Positions 50,788 to 59,342 are shown, counted from the stretch's first letter. The stretch: 64,000 nt of DNA from Desulfitobacterium chlororespirans DSM 11544 (GCF_900143285.1 NZ_FRDN01000006.1:1-64000); one strand, 5' to 3'. Program-made: numbers and translations. Notes: generated from the letters alone by a model not told the origin.

Positions 50788-51612
50788 TTACATTTCCTTC
50801 TTTAAACTCTCAGTCAGAAAGTTGACGATCTTGTCCTTGTAGACCTTATAGCTCTCCGGCTCCTGCTTGGCAAACTCCTTCATCTCCCACAAAAGCTCCC
50901 GGAAGGTGCGATCCATGCTTTCATATAAAAAGGCGACCTTGTTGGCCTTAGTCTTGTGATAGGCCTCATCCAACCTGCTGCTCATCCGGTTGATAGCCTG
51001 GGCGGAGGTCTCCTGTTTAAGGCTTTTCAGATCCAGGCTCAGCTTTTCCACCCTGGCCTCGCTCTTCTCCTTAACCTGATTCAGCTCATCCACTTTGCTC
51101 AGCAGATTATCCCGTTCGCCGCTCAATCTGGTCAGCTGCTCTTCCTGATCTGTCAGGACTTGCTGAAGATCTGCTTTTTCCTCCACAGCCCGGTCCCGCT
51201 CCGCTGCGGCCTGATTCCGCTCCTGAACCGCCTTTTGCAGCTCCCGGGTCGATAAGTTCTCCAAATCCAGCTCGGCGATAAGCTGTGCCCGTTCCTCCTC
51301 CCGGACCCCCAGTAGAATGATCCCCTGGGTATAGGTTAGTTTGGCAAGCGCTTGCCAATCTGGCAAATCAGTTTGCTGGGATTTATACTCCTCAAACAGA
51401 CGGATCAGGTTGGTCGCCGTTCTATGGGAGTAGCTTACCGACTCTTCCAGCCAGCGGCCCCATTCCCCATAAGGGAGCAGACTTTTCGCCTCCGCCAGGC
51501 GGCGGCCGATCTCGATAGCACTGTAGAGAAGCACTTTGCCTACTTGATTCTTGATTGTATTGATTTCAGCAGCTATTAAAAGGGGGGTGCGTTCCCCACT
51601 CAACTCTTCCAT
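50788..51612 (-). CDS. DUF3102 family coiled-coil protein
   Basis: A 274-residue protein. The N-terminal DUF3102 domain (AAEINTIKNQVGKVLLYSAIEIGRRLAEAK, then PYGEWGRWLEESVSYSHRTATNLIRLFEEY) resembles phage and plasmid proteins that recognise DNA or partition complexes. Residues about 120-210 are a long coiled coil rich in Glu/Gln/Leu. The C-terminal part is helical. Lies 15 bp downstream of the HicB-like gene and shares its transcript. Function unknown. Confidence 0.8.
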   Translation of the reverse strand: MEELSGERTPLLIAAEINTIKNQVGKVLLYSAIEIGRRLAEAKSLLPYGEWGRWLEESVSYSHRTATNLIRLFEEYKSQQTDLPDWQALAKLTYTQGIILLGVREEERAQLIAELDLENLSTRELQKAVQERNQAAAERDRAVEEKADLQQVLTDQEEQLTRLSGERDNLLSKVDELNQVKEKSEARVEKLSLDLKSLKQETSAQAINRMSSRLDEAYHKTKANKVAFLYESMDRTFRELLWEMKEFAKQEPESYKVYKDKIVNFLTESLKKEM

Positions 51613-51627
51613 GATAGCTCCCTGCCT

Positions 51628-52038
51628 TTAATCAGGTATACCCAGCTCTTCCATTAACCCCTCCATAAGAATTTGGACAAAATTCACCTCGTGTTCTTCC
51701 CCCAAATCCTTTAACCATTTCGGAATCATGATACATTTGGGAACCCTCTTCTTATCAATGACCTGCCGAACCTTCAGTGTATCGGCCTCCAGCTCAATGA
51801 CTTCGGCCCCCTCCCCCTTCGTCCAGCTGGCGGGATTGGAAGCGTGCGGGATGTGTATCTTGTCCTTTTCCATATGATACAGATGAAGCCCCAAAGAAAT
51901 CTCCGCATCATGAAAAGCGCTCTCCCGAGTTTCCCCCTGGCAAATAAGGTCCGGCAAATCCGGGAAAACGACGATATACCGGCCCGACAGAGCATTGCAC
52001 TCCATGAGCGCCGGAAAAGCATAGTACGTGATCATCAT
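51628..52038 (-). CDS. HicB-family protein (antitoxin-like) without adjacent HicA
   Basis: A 136-residue protein with the HicB partial RNase-H fold at the N-terminus (YIVVFPDLPDLICQGETRESAFHDAEISLGLHLYHME) and a C-terminal segment KCIMIPKWLKDLGEEHEVNFVQILMEGLMEELG that looks like the DNA-binding half of HicB antitoxins. No HicA-like toxin (about 60 residues, dsRNA-binding fold) was found on either side, so it may be solitary or regulate its DUF3102 neighbour. Confidence 0.8.
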   Translation of the reverse strand: MMITYYAFPALMECNALSGRYIVVFPDLPDLICQGETRESAFHDAEISLGLHLYHMEKDKIHIPHASNPASWTKGEGAEVIELEADTLKVRQVIDKKRVPKCIMIPKWLKDLGEEHEVNFVQILMEGLMEELGIPD

Positions 52039-52245
52039 TACCCGTCCCTTTCGATTGATCTACTCATAGACTATGTGGTCAAGGTCCTAAAGGTTACAAA
52101 TTTAACCAATATACCCAAAAATAATTATTTTTTATAAAAACGGCTCTCCCCCTGTCACCTTCCCAGGAGCAAGTCCATAGGATAAAGGGACGGGACGGGT
52201 CCCCCCGGCCGTCAATGCACTACAGCGTAAAGGAGGTGAACACAC

Positions 52246-52470
52246 ATGGCGGTAGTTGCGCATCCACTGAGCTCGACAGTGGTCATTCGATACCAGGTTG
52301 GGGAAAACCCTTCCGGTGCTCCGATCATCAGGCAAAAAAGCCTGAACAACGTCAAAGCCGACGCCACAGATCAGGATATATATGATGTGGCGGCAGCTTT
52401 TTTCGGCCTGAGCGAGCGTGTGGTCATCCAGACCATCCTCAGGAAGAATTACGATTTGATCGATGAATAA
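52246..52470 (+). CDS. DUF1659 family small protein
   Basis: A 74-residue protein (PLSSTVVIRYQVGENPSGAP, then RQKSLNNVKADATDQDIYDVAAAFFGL). DUF1659 is widespread in Firmicutes and nearly always next to DUF2922, as here. Function unknown; some are linked to sporulation or envelope. ATG behind AAAGGAGGTG, a very strong ribosome binding site. Confidence 0.88.
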   Translation: MAVVAHPLSSTVVIRYQVGENPSGAPIIRQKSLNNVKADATDQDIYDVAAAFFGLSERVVIQTILRKNYDLIDE

Positions 52471-52532
52471 CGTTAATAAACCTTCAGTCAAGGAATAATC
52501 TTTACAACACTTAGCAGAAAGGAGGTGAAGAG

Positions 52533-52772
52533 ATGGCTATTACGAATAAAACTGTCCTGCGGCTGACGTTTAATACAACGGGAAATAAAACATTTGCCCT
52601 CAGCCTGGATGATCCGAAGCCGGGCTTGACCGCAAATGAGATTGAAGCAGCTATGGAGACGATGATTCAACGGAACATTTTTCTTTCCCCCAGCGGAGAG
52701 CTGACGGGCAAGAGAGATATTCGCATCGTCGGGACGACCATCGATGACATGTTCGACCCTCTCCAAGGCTAG
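52533..52772 (+). CDS. DUF2922 family small protein
   Basis: A 79-residue protein (LRLTFNTTGNKTFALSLDDPKPGLTANEIEAAMETMIQRNIF) matching DUF2922. Behind AAAGGAGGTG, 62 bp after the DUF1659 gene in one transcript. Both proteins are small, beta-rich and acidic; a hetero-complex is plausible but unproven. Confidence 0.88.
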   Translation: MAITNKTVLRLTFNTTGNKTFALSLDDPKPGLTANEIEAAMETMIQRNIFLSPSGELTGKRDIRIVGTTIDDMFDPLQG

Positions 52773-52808
52773 GGGGAGAGTCGGCGGGATCATGGGTCAA
52801 GTAAGCGA

Positions 52809-52856
52809 AACCCCAGGATGCTCCCTTTAACTGGGAGTATCCTGGGGTTGGTTTTA
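52809..52856. terminator. Strong terminator between the DUF2922 gene and the MoeA-like operon
   Basis: AACCCCAGGATGCTCCC / GGGAGTATCCTGGGGTT, 17 bp with one G-T pair, then GGTTTT. It can end both convergent transcripts. Confidence 0.8.
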
Positions 52857-52999
52857 ATCCTCCGGCCTAAGCGCTTATCAGTACTCTTCCTGCTTGCCGC
52901 CGAAAGCTCCTACTTCCTTTACTTTTCCTTTCACCATTTGCAGCAATTCCACCTGGGCAGACGTCAGAGGAGCAAAGGCAAATGCCAGAAACCCTCTTT

Positions 53000-54307
53000 C
53001 TATTGCTCAAGCATTTTGCGGGCTTTGCGCTTTAAGGTCTTTTCACCGTAGAGCAAGCGCACTTTAACCTTCCGGCCCTTTTTATACTGTTCCGGATCAC
53101 CATGGACAGTGGTGGAGGCCATAGCCCTAATAAAATTGTCCACGGTATCACCGAGACGGTCAACTATCCGGGCTGTATATCCCGAATCACCCTTAAAGAC
53201 ATAGAGGCGGGGAATCCATATGCTGCTTCCCCGAGGGCGCAGATCTGCTTCCAGAGTGACTTCAATCTCCTGTGGCTCGTAGCAGAGGCAGCCAAGATAA
53301 TGCTCGATTAGGGGAGGAAGAAACCGTTCCGTCATGATGATCGCCGCATGGGGAGGGCCGGGAATACCGAGCACCGGCTTGCCTTCCGCACAGGCCAGCA
53401 CGAGATTCTTGCCGCCGGGACTGATGCTGGCACCATGGCACAAAACCGTTCCCAGCTTGCGCAGCGCTTTTACGGTGAAGTCGCCATAATTCTGTTCACC
53501 CCGGCCAACGCCGCCGATCACAACAAGGATATCGCACTGTTTAAGCTCACGCTCCACAGCTGCTTCGATTTCAGATTCCGAATCGGGAACGATCGGGGCG
53601 ACAAAGGCTTCGGCTCCACATTGGCGGGCCATGGCTTGAATAAAGATACTATCGCAGTCAATGTTCTCGCCAGGTCCGGGACGGCTTCCCGGACTGCGCA
53701 GATCATTGCCGATGGCCACAATCGAGATGCGGGGCCTGCGTTTGACCGGAATCTGAGTTATTCCGGCATACTGCAGCATGGCCAGGTGGGAAGGTGTAAG
53801 CTTTTCACCTGCCTCGCTGATCTTCTCCCCTTCCGCCACGGAAGAGCCTTGCAGCTGGACGCTTTGGTATTGGATAGGCAGGGCAAGCAGAACGGCCGTA
53901 TTGTCTTTGCGTATGCGGCACTGTTCGGCATGGAGCAGGGTATCAAACTCAGCAGGGATGACGCTGCCCATAGGGCAGTGTAAAAACTCATCGGCAGCAA
54001 GAACCTTTTCTCCCCGCTCCCACTTCCGGGAACAGTTTTCCCAGTCAACGGCAATGCCGTCATGCATCGCACAGGTTGCCACCGGAATATCAAACTGAGC
54101 AGAAACCGATTCAGCTGTAACCCGATCCAAGGCCTCCGCCAAGGGGATTATTTCACTGTCAACCACCTGCCCGGCGATGGCCAGGAGCAGTTGATCCATA
54201 GCCGCTACGGGGGATAACACCCCAAGCTCTTTTTGCTCACATTCATTAGAACAATTATGACAGCCCTGAACGCAGGCTTGTGGGGGGACCACTATATTTT
54301 GTTTCAT
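53000..54307 (-). CDS. Divergent MoeA-like molybdopterin-binding protein with N-terminal Cys4 motif (2)
   Basis: A 435-residue MoeA homologue. MoeA normally inserts molybdate into adenylylated molybdopterin. Here an N-terminal C12-X3-C-X2-C-X3-C23 motif (CVQGCHNCSNEC) precedes the MoeA fold. The metal/cofactor motifs differ from standard MoeA: GGVGRGEQNYGDF instead of GGVSxGxxD, and PGPPHAA instead of PGNPVSA. ATG 54307 behind AAAGGAG. Last gene of the importer operon; a GC-rich hairpin (54368-54397) lies upstream. Possibly tungstate/molybdate handling, by context only. Confidence 0.8.
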   Translation of the reverse strand: MKQNIVVPPQACVQGCHNCSNECEQKELGVLSPVAAMDQLLLAIAGQVVDSEIIPLAEALDRVTAESVSAQFDIPVATCAMHDGIAVDWENCSRKWERGEKVLAADEFLHCPMGSVIPAEFDTLLHAEQCRIRKDNTAVLLALPIQYQSVQLQGSSVAEGEKISEAGEKLTPSHLAMLQYAGITQIPVKRRPRISIVAIGNDLRSPGSRPGPGENIDCDSIFIQAMARQCGAEAFVAPIVPDSESEIEAAVERELKQCDILVVIGGVGRGEQNYGDFTVKALRKLGTVLCHGASISPGGKNLVLACAEGKPVLGIPGPPHAAIIMTERFLPPLIEHYLGCLCYEPQEIEVTLEADLRPRGSSIWIPRLYVFKGDSGYTARIVDRLGDTVDNFIRAMASTTVHGDPEQYKKGRKVKVRLLYGEKTLKRKARKMLEQ

Positions 54308-54367
54308 TATCACAGCACTCCTTTATCACAACACTCCTTGCACAAAAGCCGGCAGCCTGAAGCCAAA

Positions 54368-54397
54368 GCGCCCCGCAGCCCAAAGGGCCGGGGGCGC
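54368..54397. terminator. GC-rich hairpin between the binding-protein and second MoeA-like genes
   Basis: GCGCCCC / GGGGCGC stem; on the minus strand no long T run, so it may be a processing or attenuation hairpin. Confidence 0.4.
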
Positions 54398-54409
54398 GTT
54401 TTAAACAAA

Positions 54410-55546
54410 CTATTGGGAAAGACCTGTTGTTTTGGCCCCTGCGAAGTTAGGCGCCATCACCTTCCAGTCGGCGTCGGTCATAGTATAGCCCAGGAATTTT
54501 TGATAGAACTCCTCAGCGTATTTCTTAACATCCATGTCAGCAAACACCTCAGGATACATCATCTTAGCCATCAACAATACTCCTTGGGCAAATTCAATAT
54601 CGCCGGACCACTGAACAATGCCCATCGGCATGATATAGCAATCCCCATTTTTAACGGCAGTAAGATTTTTGTAGCGCTCATCCTTTTTCCAGTTGTTGTA
54701 GAACTGGGCCATTTCTTCTCCATAAGGGCTGGTTACGATCTGCTGGAAAATAAAATCGGGGTTCCATTTAACAATCTCTTCCGGATCGACCTTGGTGTAG
54801 TATTGATTGATGCCTTCCGTGGCCAGCTTGCCGCCGGCCAGGATGACGCCATAGCCCAGGGAAATGTTTTCGCAGAATACTTCATCCATGGTGGTGCGCA
54901 CCACTAAAGCCGTCTTGCGCTCCCCTTCGGGAATCGTGGCCACCCGTTTTTCGATCTCGGCCAGCAGATCGTTCTGCCACTTATAGTAGGCGTCTGCAAC
55001 ATCCTTGGTTCCGGTCACATCGGCCATGGCATTGATTTCCGCCTGGGCCACGGCCAGGACAGATTTATCATCAGCAGGTGTAATACCATCCACATAAACA
55101 GGCATCTTGAGATCCTGCATTTTTTTGTTGGCATCGGCGGCCTGTTCAGGGGAGATAATGATGTCGAGGTTGGCATCAAGAAGCTCCTCAACGTTGACAT
55201 CATTAAATGAGCCATAGTTGGGAATATCCTTGATCTGAGGAAATGCTTGGTTCAGCCATGTATAACGGGCGACATCCGCCATAACAGCGACTTTATCCAG
55301 CTGGCCCAGCAGGATCAGGGAGCCAAAAGCCCCTTTCCACGAGGTCACGGCGATTTTATTCACCTCGGTGGGAATGGTCACGGTATTGCCTTGCATGTCA
55401 ACGATTTCACGGGTAGCGGCCGGGGTAGAGGCTCCAGGGGTCTCGGCTGGGTTGGCAGGTTTGGTGCCGGAGCATCCTGTGAGATACCCAAGCAGCAAAA
55501 CAGCAGACAGCAACAAGGCGACATTCTTTCTCATCTTCTTTAACAT
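54410..55546 (-). CDS. ABC transporter substrate-binding lipoprotein (FecB/BtuF type)
   Basis: A 378-residue lipoprotein: signal VALLLSAVLLLGYLTGC with lipobox LTGC, then a class III binding fold (EIVDMQGNTVTIPTEVNKIAV, LLDANLDIIISPEQAADANKKM). ATG 55546 with GAGGAG. It should deliver its ligand to the FecCD-type permease at 57715. The class carries metal-chelates, corrinoids, haem and, in MolABC-type systems, molybdate/tungstate; two MoeA homologues in the operon favour the last. Confidence 0.87.
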   Translation of the reverse strand: MLKKMRKNVALLLSAVLLLGYLTGCSGTKPANPAETPGASTPAATREIVDMQGNTVTIPTEVNKIAVTSWKGAFGSLILLGQLDKVAVMADVARYTWLNQAFPQIKDIPNYGSFNDVNVEELLDANLDIIISPEQAADANKKMQDLKMPVYVDGITPADDKSVLAVAQAEINAMADVTGTKDVADAYYKWQNDLLAEIEKRVATIPEGERKTALVVRTTMDEVFCENISLGYGVILAGGKLATEGINQYYTKVDPEEIVKWNPDFIFQQIVTSPYGEEMAQFYNNWKKDERYKNLTAVKNGDCYIMPMGIVQWSGDIEFAQGVLLMAKMMYPEVFADMDVKKYAEEFYQKFLGYTMTDADWKVMAPNFAGAKTTGLSQ

Positions 55547-55647
55547 GTTTAATCTCCTCTTTGTTAAAATTTTATATGTTAAGCAATCTGTTCCCCTAAA
55601 AATAACACATTGCAAAACTACCGTTGGGGCATAGTCCGGCACTCTTC

Positions 55648-56904
55648 TTATTCTTTTGTAAGCTGCCGGGAGAGCTGTTTTTCGCTATAAAGCAACTCTA
55701 CCTCTACAGGAGAACCTTTAGGATATTCCATTCCCCGCCGGTAGCGGGCAATGCCTTCAGCCCGGGCAAAGGTCTCGATGTTGTCTCCCATACGGACGGG
55801 GTTTGCGATATAGCGTCCATTGTCTGAACTCAAACGGACGCGGGGAAAAAAGTCACTTGTCCTTTTAGCGGAAATATCAACTCCCGCCTCGGCGGTAATA
55901 ACAGGCCGTTCATAGCAGGGAATATCCAAAAACAGCTCCATAATCGGCGGAATAAGCTCCTCCGTCACCAAGATAGCGGCGTGGGGAGGACCGGGAATTC
56001 CGATAACAGGCTTGTTGTCGATGACACCAAGGAGAGCTGCTTTGCCACCCGGGCCGAAGGATAGGCCATGAACAAGAACCGAGCCCAAATCCTCGACAGC
56101 AGCCCGGGAAAAATCGCGGTAACCTTCTCCTCCCAGGCCAACGCCGCCGATCAGCACCACCATATCACAGGCGGTTAGTTCGGATTGGATAGCACCTTTC
56201 AATGCCGCGATATCGTCTTGGACAGGGGGCCTCAGCCTGGCTGTACCGCCGCATAAACGGATCACAGACTCCACCAGTATGCCGTCTGCTTCCGGGTACT
56301 GCCCCGGGGCAGGCGTTATTCCCGGAAGGGTAAGGTCGCTTCCCACCGGAATGATGGCTGCGGTCGGCTTGCAATATACAGAAACCTGTTCTATCCCGCT
56401 GTAGCGGAGAATCGCCAGATGGCGCGGCTCAAGAAGAAAGCCTTTTCCCAAAACCAACTCGCCCTTGCGAATGCTGGAAGCGCGGCGGATGATGCCTTCC
56501 CCTTTTTCGGATAGGCCCAGCAGCCGGACACTGCCATCACTTTGAAAGGAACAGAGTTCGTAGGCCAGCACCGTATCAAAAGGCTCAGGGATAACATTGC
56601 CCATCCCTACGATCTGAAAGCGGTCAGGCGCAAGAAGGGCGGAGACTGAAGCACCCGCCTCTTCACGAACTATGGCAATCCCATCATGGGTTGCATAATC
56701 TGCAACGGGAGAGTCCCAGGCCGCCAGAACATCCTGGCCTATAACCCGGTGAAGGGCCTCGGCTAGAGGAACCTGTTCCACGCCGAGGGAAAAATCAGCC
56801 GCCAAAGCGAGCTTGGCTAAAGCGTCTTTTTTGGTCGCTGCCGAAGTGTTCTGCCGGTGGCAGCGGCTTTGACAAGCGCTGCAGGGATGATCGCATGTTT
56901 GCAA
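55648..56904 (-). CDS. Divergent MoeA-like molybdopterin-binding protein with N-terminal Cys4 motif (1)
   Basis: A 418-residue homologue of the protein at 53000. It begins MQTCDHPCSACQSRC: the same CX3CX2CX3C spacing. Altered motifs GGVGLGGEGYRDF and PGPPHAA are shared with its paralogue. The TTG at 56904 is chosen because GGAGG lies 9 bases upstream; the open frame extends to 57072 inside the ATPase gene without support. Lies 16 bp after the ATPase gene. The Cys4 motif could hold Zn or an Fe-S cluster; nothing in standard MoeA corresponds. Confidence 0.8.
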   Translation of the reverse strand: MQTCDHPCSACQSRCHRQNTSAATKKDALAKLALAADFSLGVEQVPLAEALHRVIGQDVLAAWDSPVADYATHDGIAIVREEAGASVSALLAPDRFQIVGMGNVIPEPFDTVLAYELCSFQSDGSVRLLGLSEKGEGIIRRASSIRKGELVLGKGFLLEPRHLAILRYSGIEQVSVYCKPTAAIIPVGSDLTLPGITPAPGQYPEADGILVESVIRLCGGTARLRPPVQDDIAALKGAIQSELTACDMVVLIGGVGLGGEGYRDFSRAAVEDLGSVLVHGLSFGPGGKAALLGVIDNKPVIGIPGPPHAAILVTEELIPPIMELFLDIPCYERPVITAEAGVDISAKRTSDFFPRVRLSSDNGRYIANPVRMGDNIETFARAEGIARYRRGMEYPKGSPVEVELLYSEKQLSRQLTKE

Positions 56905-56920
56905 AGCAATCGTTCCTCCT

Positions 56921-57712
56921 TTAGGTGATCGAAATGCAGGCCTTGATTTCAGACCCTGTGGTATTGGAGATAATTCCGGTGGCAATGATTTTGGTTTCCA
57001 CCCGGTACAGATCGCGTAAAGTCTGCTCGGAAATAACTTCAGCAGGAGCACCCATAGCATAGATCCCGCCATTTTTGAGCATCAGGACCTTGTGTGAGTA
57101 AAGGAAAGCATGATCCGGAAAATGAGAAGACATAATGATGCCCAGACCTTGTTGGGAGAGCTGATGGACCTGATTTAGAACCAGCTGCTGATTGCCAAAG
57201 TCCAAAGCGGTGGTTGGCTCATCCATGATCAGCAGCTGGGGCTGCTGAGTAAGAGCCCGGGCGATCAATACGAGTTGCTTTTCGCCCCCGGACAGTTCCA
57301 GGTACCGCTTGTTGACCAGATACTGAATGCCGAGACGTTCCACAACGGATTCGGCAATCTCTTCATCTTCCTTCTTGGGGGAAGACATCATGCCGAGATG
57401 GGCAGCGCGTCCCATCAGGATGACATCCATGACCGAATAGGAAAAGGGCGGGTTCGTGGATTGAGGGACATAGCCGATCTTTTGCGCGATTTTGGCCCGG
57501 GACCAGCGCAGGATGTTTTCACCGTCGATACTGAGGGTACCGCCAAGGATTGGGATCAGAGCCAGCATGGACTTAAACAGCGTCGATTTTCCGACACCGT
57601 TTGCGCCCAGCAGGCAAAGAACTTCTCCGTCTGTCAGGGTGAAGTTAATATCCCTGAGAACCGGTTTGTGCGCAGAATAACCGCAAACACCGTCCTTTAA
57701 TTCAAAGAGCAT
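56921..57712 (-). CDS. ABC importer ATP-binding protein (FecE/BtuD type)
   Basis: A 263-residue ATPase of the iron-chelate/corrinoid class: Walker A LLGANGVGKSTLFKSM, IGYVPQ, signature LSGGEKQLVLIARAL, Walker B LLIMDEPTTALDFG, His in IIMSSHFPDH. The last 30 residues (IIATGIISNTTGSEIKACISIT) are a short tail. Immediately follows the permease gene (2 bp) and pairs with it. Confidence 0.93.
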   Translation of the reverse strand: MLFELKDGVCGYSAHKPVLRDINFTLTDGEVLCLLGANGVGKSTLFKSMLALIPILGGTLSIDGENILRWSRAKIAQKIGYVPQSTNPPFSYSVMDVILMGRAAHLGMMSSPKKEDEEIAESVVERLGIQYLVNKRYLELSGGEKQLVLIARALTQQPQLLIMDEPTTALDFGNQQLVLNQVHQLSQQGLGIIMSSHFPDHAFLYSHKVLMLKNGGIYAMGAPAEVISEQTLRDLYRVETKIIATGIISNTTGSEIKACISIT

Positions 57713-57714
57713 GT

Positions 57715-58746
57715 CTAGCCCTCCCTTCCGTACATCATAAGACCGATAAAAAACGGAGCGCCGATGATCGCGGTGAGCACACCCAGGGGGATCTCCACGG
57801 CAGTGAGGGATCTTGCCACATTATCCACCAGGAGAAGAAAGACACCGCCACCCATGACCGTTGCCGGAATGAGCACCTTGTTATCCGGTCCCACCAACCT
57901 TCTCATCAAATGGGGAATGACGAGGCCCACCCAGCCGATCAAGCCGCCGATGGAAATCGAAGCCGCTGTTAATAATGTCGAGCAGACGATCACGAGACGG
58001 CGCAGCTGCTTTGTCTCGATGCCGAGAGTCTTGGCTTCATCATCGCCCATGGATAAAACATTGAGCCGCCACCGTACCAAAAAGAGCGGTACGGCGCCAA
58101 TCAGCATGAGGATGATGGCCCACTTGATATTAGTAAGGGTGATATTGGAAAGGCTCCCCATCAGCCAATAGGTAATGGCGGGCAGCTTGTCCCTCGGATC
58201 GGCGAGAAACTTGATCAAAGAGACAATGGCGCTGGCCAGGGAGGAGATAAATATGCCTGAAAGGACAAGGGACAGGGAAGGATCGCGCTTGATCCGTGTG
58301 CCGACCAGGCAGGCTAAGGCCACCGCCCCCAAAGCGAAAACAAAAGCAAACAGCTGAATATAAAAATAGCCAAGACCGCTGAAGATAGCGATGGCCGCTC
58401 CCAAGGACGCTCCGGCGGAAGCACCGAGAATATCCGGCGCAACCAGCGGGTTTTTGAACACTGTCTGATAGCAGGCGCCGGACAGAGCCAAAGCTGCACC
58501 GATCAGAACCGCGGCCATAATGCGCGGGAAGCGGATAAAGAGAACCACCGTTTCATGGTTTTGGGGCCAGGTTGCGTCAATCGGAAAAACCGCCGAGAGC
58601 ATGATCAAAACAGTATCCTTGAACGGAATGCCCTCGAAGCGCCCAATGTTGAATGAGACCAAGAAAACGATAATCAGCATAGCAGCTAAAATCATCAGTC
58701 TAAAATGTGCCGCCCGTATTTTTTTTTGCCGCTCTGAATTGACCAT
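57715..58746 (-). CDS. FecCD/BtuC-type ABC importer permease
   Basis: A 343-residue permease with about ten membrane helices. Family blocks: FIRFPRIMAAVLIGAALALSG, FKNPLVAPDILGASAGASLGAA, GLIGWVGLVIPHLMRRLVGPD. First gene of the operon, behind a probable Moco riboswitch and its terminator. In MolBC-type systems this class imports molybdate or tungstate; relatives import corrinoids and haem. The riboswitch and two MoeA-like genes favour a molybdenum/tungsten role. Confidence 0.92.
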   Translation of the reverse strand: MVNSERQKKIRAAHFRLMILAAMLIIVFLVSFNIGRFEGIPFKDTVLIMLSAVFPIDATWPQNHETVVLFIRFPRIMAAVLIGAALALSGACYQTVFKNPLVAPDILGASAGASLGAAIAIFSGLGYFYIQLFAFVFALGAVALACLVGTRIKRDPSLSLVLSGIFISSLASAIVSLIKFLADPRDKLPAITYWLMGSLSNITLTNIKWAIILMLIGAVPLFLVRWRLNVLSMGDDEAKTLGIETKQLRRLVIVCSTLLTAASISIGGLIGWVGLVIPHLMRRLVGPDNKVLIPATVMGGGVFLLLVDNVARSLTAVEIPLGVLTAIIGAPFFIGLMMYGREG

Positions 58747-58783
58747 AAACTTTCCTCCAAAATCAAATCAAAAATTTCTAAAT

Positions 58784-58819
58784 AAAAAGGCCGTATCTCC
58801 CGTCTCGAAAGATACAGCC
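58784..58819 (-). terminator. Intrinsic terminator of the riboswitch expression platform
   Basis: On the minus strand GGC-T-GTATCT / AGATAC-G-GCC then TTTTTATTT, ending about 40 bases before the permease start. Confidence 0.75.
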
Positions 58820-58865
58820 GCAAAACAACACCTATCAGTAATGATAGATGCACAAGTCTTGTCTT

Positions 58866-59003
58866 TCTCCTTCTCAACGTGAAAGGCGGCATCGTTTCCA
58901 ATACCACCCCGTGAACCTGTATCGCGCTGCCAAGGCGCGCAGCGATACTGTTCAGGCCTGAAAACCGTAAACTAAGGGATAGGTCGGCAGGCTCGGATAC
59001 TCA
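58866..59003 (-). promoter_or_regulatory. Probable Moco (molybdenum cofactor) riboswitch
   Basis: Read on the minus strand, the leader aligns, from memory, with the E. coli moaA Moco RNA: AGCCT-N4-ACCT-N11-TACGGT-N6-GGCC at the 5' side and GGGG...GGAAA...GCCGCCTTTCACG...GAGAAGG at the 3' side. A hairpin in the middle (GTATCGCTGC / GCAGCGCGATAC) fits the P3 stem that Moco- rather than tungsten-cofactor variants have. It is followed by the terminator at 58784. It would shut off the importer operon when cofactor is plentiful. Confidence 0.6.
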
Positions 59004-59021
59004 TATAAAATTATGGTCATC

Positions 59022-59086
59022 ATTATATCACTAATAAATAGCTAATTCTATTAAAAAAATATTAACATTTATTAATTTTTATTAGT
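59022..59086 (-). promoter_or_regulatory. Promoter and shared regulatory elements of the molybdenum importer operon
   Basis: On the minus strand: CTAAT-AAAA-ATTAA (59085-59072), AATAGAATT (59052-59044), ATTTATTA, then -10 TATAAT (59027-59022). The first two elements match those upstream of the three reductase operons; the spacing to ATTTATTA is 4 instead of 10. Confidence 0.55.
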
Positions 59087-59295
59087 TTATATAGTTTTAC
59101 ATTAGGTTTCATTAGGTTTTATTCCATTGATCTTTATCGTCTTCGTTATTTATTATTAGCTTTTGTTAATCTTTATTGGTTTTCAGTAATTGCCTTTTTC
59201 CCGATATTACGAAAGTGGGCACCAGCAGGGATGTGTGAATGTATGATCTTCTGAAGAAACCGGACATAGTTCGGGAGGAAATGTGGGATGACATC

Positions 59296-59342
59296 AAAAA
59301 GACTCCCCTATGCCGTTGTAAGCCGCATTGAGAAGTCTTTTT
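59296..59342 (-). terminator. Terminator after smpB
   Basis: AAAAAGACT / AGTCTTTTT stem with a long loop, directly beyond the smpB stop. Confidence 0.6.

Noticed and set aside
54233-54907. Plus-strand reading frame of 224 codons
   Set aside because: Antisense to the binding-protein and MoeA-like genes; crosses a hairpin and has no start signal.
56905-57072. N-terminal extension of the first MoeA-like protein
   Set aside because: It overlaps the ATPase gene by 150 bases; TTG 56904 has a proper ribosome site and yields the shared Cys4 start.
58866-59003. Cobalamin riboswitch ahead of the BtuC-like permease
   Set aside because: No B12-box (GCCACTG-type) sequence found; the blocks fit the Moco RNA better.
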